NCBI GenBank assembly: GCA_964006375.1
Contig: OZ023270.1
Span: 78,178,891-78,242,890, forward strand
DNA: 64,000 nucleotides
Reading direction: 5' to 3'
Source: Tillus elongatus
Lineage: Eukaryota > Arthropoda > Insecta > Coleoptera > Cleridae
The stretch's first letter is position 1, and the number at the start of each line of letters is the position of its first letter. A program made the position numbers and the translations under genes. The notes under the pieces were generated by a model. It was given only the letters and a program-made list of their open reading frames with translations, had not been told where the DNA came from and did not search any database. Positions 1 to 10,928 of this stretch are shown piece after piece.

Positions 1-61
1 TTAGTCAATTTATCGTTAAAAAAAAACTAAAAAACAAAACCAAACGTTAAAAAATTTTTAT

Positions 62-700
62 TCAGTTAAGTAAGTGTTCAAATTGTTGACCACCAGCTTC
101 CATACAAAAGTACAAATTTTGTGCAAAACGAGCTCTGACATTCTGGAGCATTTGTGGAGTTATTAGACGGCATTCTTCAACAATTCGTCGTCGTAATTCT
201 TCCAGACACTCCGGTTCTGTTGCGAAAATTCTACTCTTTAAATGGCCCCATAGAAAGAAGTCTAAAGGAGTTAAATCCGGTGATCTAGGGGGCCACTCAA
301 TAGCACCTATACGCCCAATCCATTGTCCTGGAAACTCTCTGTTCAAAAACTCCCTAACACGTTGTGAAAAATGCGGAGGAGCTCCATTGATTTTCTTGAT
401 AGCGATCATCATTTTCAACAATGTTAATTAGTAGAGGGTAAACGATATCTTCTAGTAACTCCAAATACGTTTCGCCACTCAAATTGCCATCAAGAAAAAT
501 TGGTCCGATTAAACGGTCGCCAAAAATGCCAGTTCAGACATTCAATTTCTGTGGAGTTTGAGTGTGGATTTCTTTGATTATTATCTTCCCAATAACGACA
601 ATTATGACGATTGATTGTAGAGTTTGATAAAAACATACACTCGTCTGAAAAACAGATATTGAACAGAAAGTTCCAGTTATTTGCTATGCGCCAAAATAAA
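62..700 (-). pseudogene. Tc1/mariner-IS630-type DDE transposase relic
   Basis: Cut-and-paste transposase remnant read on the minus strand. The C-terminal part (62-421) is open and contains GAPPHFSQRVREFL and PRSPDLTPLDFFLWG, the blocks around the second and third catalytic acidic residues of DDE transposases. Upstream in another frame, around 425-690, come ICFSDEC (first catalytic Asp region) and NRHNCRYW. A frameshift near 395-420 separates the two parts, so no intact protein can be made. The N-terminal helix-turn-helix region is not visible. No terminal inverted repeats were recognised. The assignment to the superfamily is firm; the exact family is not. Confidence 0.8.
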
Positions 701-2415
701 AAGTCCTAGGATTAAGGAAAACGTTATTAAAAGTTATTAAAATTAAACCTTTAATAAAAAATCATTACCAAAACTTTTTTAGTTTATCTATATAAGTTGT
801 CCATTTGTGCTAAATACTTTTAGTACAAATCTTTAAAGTACCTTGTAGTTCTCCACTTCTTAATTCCGGTGTTAAAACTCTATGTCCTTTTTCCATAAAA
901 AATAATACCATTTCACTTTTATCCGATAAAGGTTTCTATGTAGGTTACGAATAAGGGTAAAATACGTTTGTGTAAGTGTGGCATATCCACATAATGGACA
1001 ATATATTTAAAAATCCCCTTACAATTTCGACAGCTGCCTATGATCTATCGTGTAAACATCCCTTAAATGTAATATATTGAGGGGGGAATCAGCTCGTCAG
1101 CCATGTCTGTATCCCACTACAACACATGTTTTATTTACACATATTGTGTGCCATTACAAGTTTTATATGGAGCGTCTTCGATTTGCTAACGTTTCTAGTT
1201 TATACGTATAATATTTTGAATAAGATTTCTATTTCAATTATTGTTTGTATTGTAGTTGAGATTCCCAGTAATTTTTTACACGATTTGGTAATGAGTTTAG
1301 TTTTTCCTCTTATTACTTTCATCTTAAAATTATAATGGGGTTGGGGTTGATAGCGTGTATTTAGCACTTGTGTGGTGTCCCAAAAGTAACGCAACTCTGA
1401 AAGTATAAGTCGCGGGGAAAGAAGTTCCACACATAAACTCTAGGATTTTTTCTATGAAATCAAGTCATTAAACCCAAAATTATATCATGAGAAAGTTTTC
1501 TTGAGAAGAATTACCACAGCTATGTGGAAGTATGATACTATTTGCAGCACTGTTTATTTTTGTTATGAAGTGGCGAACGCTTGTAATGTATGACTCAAAT
1601 TAGTAACATAATTTGAGTCATACATTACAATTCTTGACTGTATTTAGTGCGTCCGTGCGCGGAGTGCCGCCTGCCGGGTTAATATAATATTTTTGCTATG
1701 CTATATTTTAATAAATTTTTAGTTTTTTACCTCCTGCATTGTACACAAACAAAATTAGTATATCGAGGATCGCAGAGTCGGCAGCCATTAATACAGAATC
1801 AGAAGAAGTATAGTGTGTTAATGATTGGCGACGTTCTATACATATATACAATCCTGCGTCAGTGTGTATTCTTCGGCGCTCTACCTAAATGGGAAACTTC
1901 AATACGAAATGATCGACTATCAAAAACGACCGAATAAGCAATCCTGTTGTGCGTTTTAAAATTCCACACTTGCAGCACAGCATAATAAGACCCAGTACTG
2001 AATCTTGTAGGGCGGCCCTTTCATGTTGTGAGAATAGAATATTTGACCTTGCCCACATCGCTCCAGCTTAACGGACCAGGGTGGGACTCGGCATACAGTT
2101 ATGCTTTTCTCGAATCTCAGGCGTAATCGCTCATTTTATCGCCAGGACCGTATTATCTTTCTTAAAGCAATGTTATTATTGATTTGTATACAGCAAAATA
2201 TTACGTAATTGAAACAACGATAATTACATATAGTCTAAAATATAGTGTTAGTAGAAGGAATATAACTACGATAGATTAGATCCTCGTGAATAGTATCTCA
2301 CATTTTAAAGTATATTAAATTATTTAGTCAGAATTTATAATAAGTTTGCGTCTATCAAGTATGGCATTCTGGCGTATTTTCATAAAATTCATTCAATCTT
2401 AAAATTGAAGTTAAA

Positions 2416-2420
<5 letters not shown>
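701..2420. other. No gene seen; AT-rich DNA
   Basis: Short open frames here have no recognisable motifs and look like chance frames. The only structure noted is the perfect 22-bp hairpin at 1581-1630. Confidence 0.5.
1581..1630. repeat. Perfect inverted repeat with AP-1-like cores
   Basis: Arms 1581-1602 and 1609-1630 are perfect reverse complements of 22 bp around a 6-bp loop (GTAACA). Each arm contains TGACTCA, the textbook AP-1/bZIP core. It could be a mobile-element terminus, a cruciform-prone palindrome or a bZIP site; the sequence does not decide. Confidence 0.7.

Positions 2421-2421
<1 letters not shown>

Positions 2422-2502
<81 letters not shown>
2422..2502. repeat. (TA)n microsatellite
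   Basis: Uninterrupted TA dinucleotides of about 80 bp. It lies immediately before the first copy of a short imperfect tandem duplication. Confidence 0.95.
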
Positions 2503-2505
<3 letters not shown>

Positions 2506-2715
2506 AAATTGAAAAGATACGTGCAGTATAAAACGACAAAGATCACATATTGTCATGTTTTTATGTCAAACACAACATAGGCTTAGCTGCTTATAAATAT
2601 ATAAATTAATAGACGAGTAAATGAGCATATGAATAAATATAATAAAATTGAAAAGATACGTGAAGTATAAAATGACTAAGATCACATATTGTCATGGCTT
2701 TATATCACACAACAC
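2503..2715. repeat. Imperfect tandem duplication, about 136-bp period
   Basis: AAAATTGAAAAGATACGTG followed by GATCACATATTGTCATG occurs from about 2506 and again from about 2642, with scattered substitutions. No coding potential is seen. Confidence 0.75.
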
Positions 2716-3368
2716 ATTTAAAATTATATAGTTAGTTAGTAATTATCAAAGGAAAGGACATTTTAATTACTATAACCTATAACTAAGTAGAGGAAAACTT
2801 GGTAAGTAGTTAATAATTATTAAGTTTAGTACGTAGGTTTTTTTATAATACATTTTCGCGGAAAAAAGAGGAAACCCTTCATTTTTTTCTTGCGCACCCC
2901 CATTTCATTAAGACACGAGCCGCTACTCTTCGAAACTAAGATATTCGAGAATCACATTAATTCACGTTTTAGTATTTTGTGATTAAATTACCGAGCCTAC
3001 GATTTTATAGCCAAAATAAATTATCAAGCTAGTAATATAAAAAATGAATCCATGTTATACCAGTTTTTTTGTCACCGGAATTGAATAAGTTTGCAAAATT
3101 TCAAATGGTTTGGACAATCGAGAGTGTATTAAAAAAGGATTATAAGATTTGATTGTCAGACAGATAAGAAACGGAACAAAAACCGTTAAATATATCAATA
3201 ATATGGCCTATACTATATCCTATACTATACCACATGACTCAGCATCCTTTGATCTTTTATGATATTGATAACAGTACTGTTGCTAATTGGGCTCACTTTT
3301 TGCAAAAAATCATACTTTAAATGCTTGAAAATGTTACAGAACTTTGATAAGCAAATTGGATATGTGTT
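2716..3368. other. No gene seen; AT-rich DNA
   Basis: Nothing recognisable. The single short frame beginning near 3259 has no known motif. Confidence 0.45.
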
Positions 3369-3620
3369 CGGGACGCAGCAAGTGCGTTATGGTAGTGAAT
3401 TTTTATTAAATGCTTCAAATTTGAATAACTCAATTTTCTATTAATTTAGAAAGTTTAATTTTGCTACGTAGTAAGGCAAGATATCCACCAAATTTCATTA
3501 AAATAGCTTTGTAATTTTCGGAGAAAAAATTTTTTTCGAAAGAAAACTTAAAATTTGAATAACTCAATTTTCTATAAACTTAGAAAGTTGAATTTTGGTA
3601 CATAGTAAGGCCTCTCCTAA

Positions 3621-3690
3621 TGCACAATAAACCAAAGGTTGCAGTGCTATCGGGGCGGCAAAGCCGCGGGCGAGCCCTGTGGGAAGAAAA
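3621..3690 (+). mobile_element. Short retro-inserted tail fragment with A-rich end
   Basis: About 64 bp (TGCACAATAAACCAAAGG through CGGGCGAGCCC) followed by GAAGAAAAAAAAG sits inside a composite element. It is flanked by CCTCTCCTAA on the left and CCTCTTCTAA on the right, which look like a target-site duplication. The same segment occurs at 9054-9117, also followed by a short A-rich run. This fits a 5'-truncated retrotransposon 3' end. Confidence 0.6.
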
Positions 3691-3837
3691 AAAAGTCCTC
3701 TTCTAAAGCAATATATTCATTAAATTTCATTAAAACAGCTTTGTAGTTTTCGGAGAAACAATGTTTTTTCGAAAGAAAACTCAAAATTTTCTCGGAAAAC
3801 CCCGTCCAATTTTCCTGGCTAACGAACTCATCCAAGC

Positions 3838-3839
<2 letters not shown>

Positions 3840-3921
<82 letters not shown>
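3840..3921. repeat. (TA)n microsatellite
   Basis: TA tract of about 80 bp inside composite element copy 1, directly after its AACGAACTCATCCAAGC block. Confidence 0.95.
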
Positions 3922-3923
<2 letters not shown>

Positions 3924-4233
3924 ATATCTGTGTCATTTTGGTAATAAATGTTTAATAAGTTATTGTAAAAAATAGTAATTTACGTTACAAGTCCGGAAAA
4001 TACTGTTTTTTTTTTGGACGAGTCGACAAAATTCTATGTCTAAGTCTGTGAGTCCAAAAAAACTGTTTTCGGACGTGTTGCGTACACTTTCGGCAACCGT
4101 GTAGAATAACAAATCAATGAGACACATTTCTTTATTATATTTCTTTGTAGAACAAAATCTCGAACATTTAAATTCTTATTTGTATTAAATATTGAAATTC
4201 GAACAGAAGATAGGTACTAACAGAAACATTCTA

Positions 4234-4668
4234 ATTCTTATTTATATTAATATTTATATTAAAATTCGAGCAATTGCTAATATTGAAAGGATTTAATTTG
4301 TTTGAAATGCTTGGTATATTTAAATGCCTTTTGTAGTCAGAACAAGAAGGTAAAGTTTCCGTTTCATATTGATTGTTTTCATCTGATCATTTTTGAATGG
4401 TATTGGCAATTTTAATTTTGTTTGTTAGTGAATTGTCTATATATCCTTCAGCGACATTGGTAGACTTCCAGCCACCGTGTCTCTTCAAATTTGTGATGTT
4501 TCCACCATTATCAGCAAATATTGTCGCTGAAGTTCGACGCATGCTATGGCCTGTGTAATTTTTAGGATTGGGTAAATTTAAAAATTCTGCAATTCTTAAT
4601 CCGAGATTCTCAAAACTGTGGATACCAAGATTTTCATATTCACAATGACAACAACGATGTGATTCTTC
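4234..4668 (-). pseudogene. Tyrosine recombinase C-terminal relic (Crypton/DIRS-type)
   Basis: Read on the minus strand from 4668, 93 codons are open, then a single TGA (4387-4389), then about 50 more open codons to near 4235. The first part contains NYTGHSMRRTSATIFA and later KRHGGWKSTNVAEGYI. These match the tyrosine-recombinase C-terminal layout: an H-x-x-R box, an H-G-G-W block and the nucleophile-type Tyr in GYI. The family cuts and rejoins DNA through a covalent 3'-phosphotyrosine. Eukaryotic carriers with this signature are Cryptons and DIRS-like elements, and I cannot choose between them. The N-terminal part, including the first catalytic Arg, is missing; homology stops at a 44-bp perfect palindrome. 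The frame was missed by ATG-based ORF calling. Confidence 0.65.
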
Positions 4669-4711
4669 CCGGCCTAGTCCGGGAAGTACGTACTTCCCGG
4701 ACTAGGCCGGA
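4668..4711. repeat. 44-bp perfect palindrome, GC-rich
   Basis: A perfect palindrome with no loop, centred at 4689/4690, in otherwise AT-rich DNA. The half-site is close to CCGGCCTAGTCCGGGAAG. A related GGGAAGTGGGTACTTCCC motif follows at about 4743-4760. It marks the exact 5' break of the tyrosine-recombinase relic, so it may be an element terminus or recombination site. Confidence 0.85.
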
Positions 4712-5160
4712 GAAATGCTACTTTCTCAAAGAAAAAGCGTTCGGGAAGTGGGTACTTCCCTGACGGTTGCCGAAAAAAATACTTTCGGATTTTCGTGAAA
4801 AAATTGTTTTCAAATTTTCATGTAATTTTTTTTGGAGTTCCGCGGAAACCTTTTTGTGGATAATTAAGGCTTGCTAGGTGGGTAAATAGCTTGAACAGGT
4901 TCGTTGGCTAGAAAAATCGGACCAGTTTTCTGGAAAACATCTTAAGTTCATTTTCAAAAAATTTTTGAATTTTTCAATCAATAAAGTTATTTTGATGAAA
5001 TATTGTACCTTGTCTTTACTATATAGGTTATACCGGTAACAAAATTTGATGCCTACCTTCATTAAAAAAAGACTTATTTGCTGTTAAGAACATTTTTATG
5101 AAAATTCACTACTATAACGCACTTGCTGCGTCCAGATATATTTTTAATTTGGCTGACTTT

Positions 5161-5303
5161 TTAGTGAATTTTCTTAAAAAAATTCACTAATGAGGAGATC
5201 TCGACTTTTGAATTTTGAAAAAATTTCTTCAAATGAGCGCTAATTAGGCCCCCCAGAACACATATCCGGGGTCAGTCTAAATTTTTATATGTTTATATAT
5301 ATA

Positions 5304-5382
<79 letters not shown>

Positions 5383-6488
5383 GTATCACACCGATAACTC
5401 AAAAAATAATAGGCCGATTTTGATTAAATTTGGTGAATAAATTCCTTTTGCAAATGGCTTGGATAAGTTCGTTAGCCAGGAAAATCTGCCCAGGTTTTCC
5501 CGGAAAATTTTGTGTTTTCTTTCGAAAAAAATTTATATCTCCCGAATTAACAAAGTAAGGGCAACCAAATTTGGTACGCGGGTTTATGTCCTTATATGTA
5601 AGTTACCTACCAAAATTTAGCTCTGTATGTCAAAAGACAAAAAAGTTATAGGCATTTAAAGAAAAATAAATTGGGGTTTTCCTCAAAACGTCAAAGTTGC
5701 GACTTAAAACGTCAAAATCGGCAACATTTTGGCAAATAACTTGAAACTAATACGGGCTATGGAAATCAAATGTCTCAAGAAGGATGTTTTACAAACACTG
5801 AAGTCTTAGTTTCAACCGTCATTGTCCTTCATTTTACTAAAATGTTTCCAGAAAATTCATTTGAAATAGACGCTTTCCCTGATGCTTGCCAGTAGCCTTA
5901 GCTATAGAGTTTATCGTTTAATGGTATATAATTTTTGTCGAATTTTCGTAAAAAATCAATAAAGCTCAATATATCCGTTATTATACAAGGTTTGAAAAAA
6001 ATTTGTATATATTAATTATAGGGTGTCTTGAGCTACATCTTAAAAAAAATCTACAATCACAGGATGGCCCATAAGTCATTGGTAATACAAATTTTGTTTT
6101 TTTTTAATCAAACACGCCTTATGTTATTGCATTTTCCATCGAAATATAATGCATGTTTGTAAGAAAAGAAATTCTGGATGCAGCAAGTGCGTTATGGTAG
6201 CGAACTTTGATCAAATGCTTCATATTTGAATAGCCCAATTTGCTATTAACCTATAAGGTTGACCAAGAAACGAGTTTTTCCGGGAACACTTTAAGTCTAC
6301 TTTTGGAAATCTTGGTACATTTTCACACAATAAAGTTATTTTTATGAAACATGGCACATTGCTTTTACTATATAGGTTATACTGGTAACCAAAATTGATG
6401 CCTGCTTTCTTAAAAAGAAAACACACATATTTGCAATAAAAACATTTTTATGAAAATTCACTACCATAACGCACTTGCTGCGTCCAGA
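5161..6488 (+). mobile_element. Composite element, copy 2 (hairpin end to GACGCAG end)
   Basis: Best-preserved copy. It begins with a terminal hairpin (5161-5190, TTAGTGAATTTT against AAATTCACTAA). A GAGCGCTAATTAGG segment, a (TA)n tract, the GTTCGTTAGCCAGGAAAATC block and a long AT-rich body follow. It ends in a 316-bp sub-unit (6173-6488) bounded by inverted TCTGGATGCAGCAAG and CTTGCTGCGTCCAGA. No coding frame is seen. The 316-bp sub-unit also occurs on its own (54,463-54,776), so it behaves like a MITE. Confidence 0.7.
5290..5380. repeat. (TA)n microsatellite
   Basis: TA tract with a few TTTA interruptions, inside composite element copy 2 after its hairpin module. Confidence 0.9.
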
Positions 6489-7999
6489 GTTTTTTTACTT
6501 TTACTAAATTCAATTAAATTCGTTATTGTGCACCCTAAACGTAGTATCATTTTTCTCCCGTTATTTCACAGAAAAAATGTAGTAGGTGAAAGACATCAGT
6601 ATTAACGCTTTGAGGTATTTAGTGGCAAGAAGCAAAATACATGAACAGATCGTGTTTTATCGCCGTAACCAATCTCCTGTAAAATTGTTATTTTATGCAA
6701 TTCTGTTAAATATAGACCATGTTACTGAATGGCAGGTACCAACTGACAACTACTGTCATGCGGTTACAATCACACAGCAAATTTCTAAAGCGTTTTAAAC
6801 AAAACTAACATTGCCAACTGTGAAGACAGTATCCTTTTTAATTGATACCGTCTAAACAGCACACTGAAATTGTTGTTGCTTGCTTTCTCATTATCACGAA
6901 TAAAACGCGTTTAGTTATAAATTTTGTGTTGGAGCTAAGTTCGTCAATCAGATATATATATTTTACTGCTAATTTTTGTAGTAAATTTCAAAACCATATC
7001 AAATTCTGAATGAGGAATGAAGAGATCCTACAAATATACCTCATTTGAAAGATCTCACCATTCTCTCTCTCACAAGCCCCTACTTCCACTTTAAGAATTT
7101 GGGGTTGCAAATGTCACTGAAAGGGGGTGGAATGTAGGGGTGAAATTTTCACGTTTTTTCAATCAAGAATTTAGGTGTTCTAGATTTTTTTATAAATATG
7201 CGCCAATAATTGAGATACAGAACTAATCCATTTTAGGATTTTGTTATGGCTTCTTACTTATCTCTATATTTATTTATTTGCGTCAATAATTATACAGCGC
7301 ATCTCACAAAAAAGCTATGCTTGTTTTTACTTAGAATATAACGAGAAAGTCGATAATATAATATTTCTTTAGCGTTTTTGTTTCTCACTTATTTGTTCTC
7401 ACTGAAAAACCTTTTTTTTTAATAAGCACACCGTCACATATGGAATAAAGCCATTAATATTTAAATTAACTTGATAATAATTATGTTAAACGATGCAAAT
7501 ATCATAATCCAGTGTATGTGTAATTGAACGACAAAACTGTATATTATAGCCATTTACATTTATATGCATGTATTCTAATCGTCTTCTGATAGAAGCTATC
7601 TTCCCTGCAGTAATATATCTAATAAGACGTACTATAAGACCTCAAGTAAGCCATTATCTTAATGGTTTGTCTGTAAATTTACTTTTTTACACCAAATACT
7701 TGAAAAAAATTTCCTTTTTCGCCACGAAAGATCACTATCTCGACACTGCCCGCTAACGATCAGCCTGAAATTTTTATTTATGAGAGAAGTATGCTAAAAT
7801 GCTAGACAAACATCCTGTAATTTTATGTTAGGAGAACGCAACTTTGGACGAGGTGTAAATTGACTTAATTGTGCTGAAACATTCCCATAACTACAGTAAA
7901 TACAGGTGGTTTAAAAATGACCATTCTCCGTGCACCTAAAATTTAAATTCAGAATCATTGAATATGATCAAATGATGACCTTATTTAAAAACTGAGCTA
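6489..7999. other. No gene seen; AT-rich DNA
   Basis: No motif-bearing frame, tRNA or repeat module was recognised between the composite element and the mariner relic. Confidence 0.45.
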
Positions 8000-8001
8000 T
8001 A

Positions 8002-8965
8002 CGAGGTAAGCGCTTAAAATTTCCCAGGCAGACTATGATAGAAGCGGCGTAGACTCACAATAAAATTTTATTTTTTAATATAGCCCCCCTAACATCGTTT
8101 CAACAACAACTCGATAACCTTAAAACCATTTGTGGTCATTAAAATGGCGCCCGCGAAAATCCTTTTCCAAACTTCCAAATAGGTAGTAGTCACTGGGGAC
8201 ATATTTGGACTATACGGAGCGTCATCAATTTGTTCGAGACCGCAGTCTCGAATTCCGGCTTATGCAGTTTCATCAGTGTGCATGTGTGTATTATCATGGA
8301 GCAAACACACGCCTCTGGTCGGTATGCCACGTCTTTTCTCCTGAATATTTTGTCGTAATTTATGCAGGAGTCTTGCATAATATGCCCCAATCACTGTAGT
8401 GTAGCGTTCTTTAAATTCTAGAAGAATACCCAAAAAATCGCACCTTTTTGTCGACTGACAGACCTAGAACTTCCTCCATTCTATCGACTATCCTTTGTAC
8501 AAAGGATCACAGTAGAAAACCGTTGTTTCAGGCCCTGTGACAATTGTCTTTAACACGTCCACATGGTTTCCTCCAGAGATGTCCAAAAAGTATTAGCCAC
8601 ATTCAACACGAAGCTAAAAGTTGTTTAGGGACCCACCTTGCACTAACTTTATTCATGTCTAAATGTTCGTAGATCATTCGGCGAACGCTTGTATCTGAAA
8701 GCCCCGACATTTTTGATAATCCTTTCACTTTCAAGGGTCGATCTAAATCCTCAACAAGGGCAATCTTGTTTTCGGTCATCACTTCGACCATCCTTCTTGT
8801 TCTTGCGTGATCTGCCAAGGATTCCTGTCCCATTAGAAACCGTTTGGACCAATCTTTTACTACAGAATAAGACGTATAATTTTCCTCGTACACTTTATCC
8901 AGCCGATCTTTAATCTTTTGAGGTGGAAGAGCTTCTCGAGTAAGGAATTAATACCAGACCGGAGC
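8002..8965 (-). pseudogene. Mariner transposase relic A
   Basis: Minus-strand mariner (Tc1/mariner superfamily) remnant. The 3' end has the terminal repeat CGAGGTAAGCGCTTAAAAT preceded by TA (8000-8001), the mariner target. The N-terminal helix-turn-helix region is open at 8603-8893 (LPPQKIKDRLDKVYEEN upstream, then YEHLDMNKVSARWVPKQL). The catalytic half (8050-8600) is broken by frameshifts. The other terminal repeat is not visible; the element stops near 8965, close to a retro-tail fragment at 9054. The terminal repeat resembles that of the nested mariner at 31,147-34,133, so both belong to one family. Confidence 0.85.
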
Positions 8966-9053
8966 AATATAAAACTTCACCCTACAAATTGCTGTGCAGA
9001 CCAGTTCAACGCACAGTGATTTTGGAATGGGTGGAGTAGAAAAGACAAAGGGC

Positions 9054-9120
9054 ATGCACAATAAGCCAAAGGCTGCGGTGCTATCGGGGCGGCAAAGACG
9101 CGAACGAGCCCTAAGGGGAA
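9054..9120 (+). mobile_element. Second copy of the 64-bp retro-tail fragment
   Basis: TGCACAATAAGCCAAAGG through GCGAACGAGCCC, followed by GGGGAAAAAG, matches 3621-3684 with a few substitutions. Different flanks at the two sites support independent insertions of the same 3' end. Confidence 0.6.
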
Positions 9121-9240
9121 AAAGGGAATTAATAGCAGCTCTATATTAAACTTTTGTGACTTCTGACATTGTGATGAACAAGTGTCATTAAATACTCAAT
9201 GAAAGGCTTCCGATCTAGACAGCAAAAATTTATTGTTAAA

Positions 9241-9280
9241 CCCTACGCGTTTCGGCTACCTAATAGCGATCTTCAGGGGC
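9241..9280 (-). ncRNA. Hammerhead-ribozyme-like motif
   Basis: Read on the minus strand: a CCC stem I strand, then CTGAAGA (9276-9270), a GCTA/TAGC hairpin, GAAAC (9253-9249), a tiny stem III (AC-GC-GT), cleavage-site A (9244) and GGG completing stem I. This order (CUGANGA, stem II, GAA, short stem III, UH) is the hammerhead layout reported in Penelope-like retroelements. Stem I is only 3-4 bp and stem II has unpaired bases at its foot, so activity is doubtful. Confidence 0.45.
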
Positions 9281-9299
9281 AAATCTAAAATATAATAAA

Positions 9300-9737
9300 A
9301 ATGTCTGTCAGAAAACATTGTTTTCTGGTAGGCAATTGTGCCGGTTGAAGCACAATGAGAAATATATATTCCGCCATCTTATGTGGGTCGCCATTTTGAT
9401 TTCATTTAACCGTTACCTAGCCTGCTATATTTTACTCGTGAAGCCGTTCAGTTTGTTACCCATGTCCGGCGACCTGTGAGAACAAAATCCGCCGTCTTGG
9501 AGTGCCCGCCATATTGAATTTATAATTATGACACATAGACAATGTTGCGTTATCATGTGACTTATAGACAAGTACAAAATTTCAGCCCAAACCGATATGG
9601 GAAAATGGTTCAACACTGACTTGCAAGGTTTGACGCAAACATACTAACAAACGATCATACTAACAGGTAGGTGAAGTTAAATAAAAGCTTGTAATAATTA
9701 AAACTCATTGAAAAATCTATTGAAAATATAAAATTTG
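9300..9737. other. No gene seen
   Basis: Sequence between the hammerhead-like motif and composite element copy 3. No recognisable feature. Confidence 0.4.
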
Positions 9738-10928
9738 GGGACGCCGCAAGTGCTTTATAGCAGCGAATTTTCATTAGAATTGTACACTATTATTATACGG
9801 CATATTAGTAAAGTTAATACTTTAAACTTAAATATAGATTTTAGAGGTCCTAGTACGCGCACATTTGAAAAATTCTTTCGAAAGTGTTACCATCGATATT
9901 TCTCTATTATAAAATAAATATTGCGTTCTAACCCCTTTTGAGAAAAATTCCCAAAACTCAATTTTCCAGGTTTTCCTGGAAAATGTTGCGTTTTCTTTCG
10001 AAAAAAAATCATATCTCCGGAAATAACAAAGTAAGAGCAACAAATTTGGTACACGGGTTTATATCATTATACGTAAATTACCTGCCAAAAGTTAGCTCTG
10101 TAGGTTAAAAGACAAAAAAGTTATAGGTCTTTAAAGAAAAATAAATTGAGGTTTTCCTCCAAACGTCAAAGTCGCGATTTAAAACGTCAAAATTGGCAAC
10201 ATTTAGGCAAAGACCTGAGACTAATACGAGCTATGGAAAGAACATGTCCCAAGAAGGATGTTTTACAAAGCCTGAAGTCTTAACTTCCACCGTCATTATT
10301 CTTTATTTTACTAAAAATATTTGCAGAAAATTCATTTCAAATAGACGCTTTCTCTGATGCTTTAGCAGTAGTCTTAGCTATAGAGTTTATCGTTTAATGG
10401 TAATCAGTAATCAAAAAATCAATAAAGCTCAATATATCCATTATTATACAAGATACGAAAAACAATTGTATACATTAATTATAGGGTGTCTTGAGCTGCA
10501 TCTTAAAAAAATATTTCTACAATCACAGGATGGCCCATAAGTGGTTGAAGATACAAATTTTCTTTTTTTTTAATCGAACACGCCTTATGTTATTGCAATT
10601 TTGCATTTTCCATCCATGTTTGTAAGAAAAGAAATTCTGGACGCAGCAAGTGTTATGGTAGCAAATTTTCGTTAAATGATTCAAATTTGAATAGCTCAAT
10701 TTGCTATTAACCTATAAGGTTGACCAAGAAACCAGTTTTTTCGGGAACACTTTAAGTTTACTTTTAGAAAGTGTTGTACATTTTCAAACAATAAAGTTCT
10801 TTTGATGAAACATGGCACATTGTTTCTACTATATAAGTTATACTAGTAACCAAATTTTATACCTGCTTTCTTTAAAAAACACACATATTTGCCATTAAAA
10901 ACATTTTTATGAAAATTCACTACCATAA
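9738..10928. mobile_element. Composite element, copy 3
   Basis: The left end is a degenerate GGACGCCGCAAGTGCTTTAT. The interior aligns with copy 2 (GGTTTTCCTGGAAAATG, TAGGGTGTCTTGAGCTGC, AACACGCCTTATGTTATTG). The terminal sub-unit runs from TCTGGACGCAGCAAG (10,636) and breaks off at CACTACCATAA (10,928), losing its outer inverted repeat. It has no (TA)n tract. Confidence 0.65.

Larger units (their letters stand above)
3369..5136. mobile_element. Composite non-autonomous element with GACGCAGCAAGTGCG termini, copy 1
   Basis: The left end GGACGCAGCAAGTGCG (3371 on) is mirrored by CGCACTTGCTGCGTCC at the right end (about 5118-5134). The interior has the family landmarks: a TTTTCCTGGCTAACGAACT block, a (TA)n tract, and the right-hand ATTTTTATGAAAATTCACTA segment. 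It also contains unrelated material: a 64-bp retro-tail insertion, a tyrosine-recombinase relic and a perfect palindrome. The family recurs at least ten times in the window. No transposase belonging to it was found, so the mobilisation mechanism is unknown. Confidence 0.65.

Noticed and set aside
2355..2546. Open frames made of alternating Tyr and Ile codons
   Set aside because: They are translations of (TA)n microsatellites; the same holds for all similar frames in the window.
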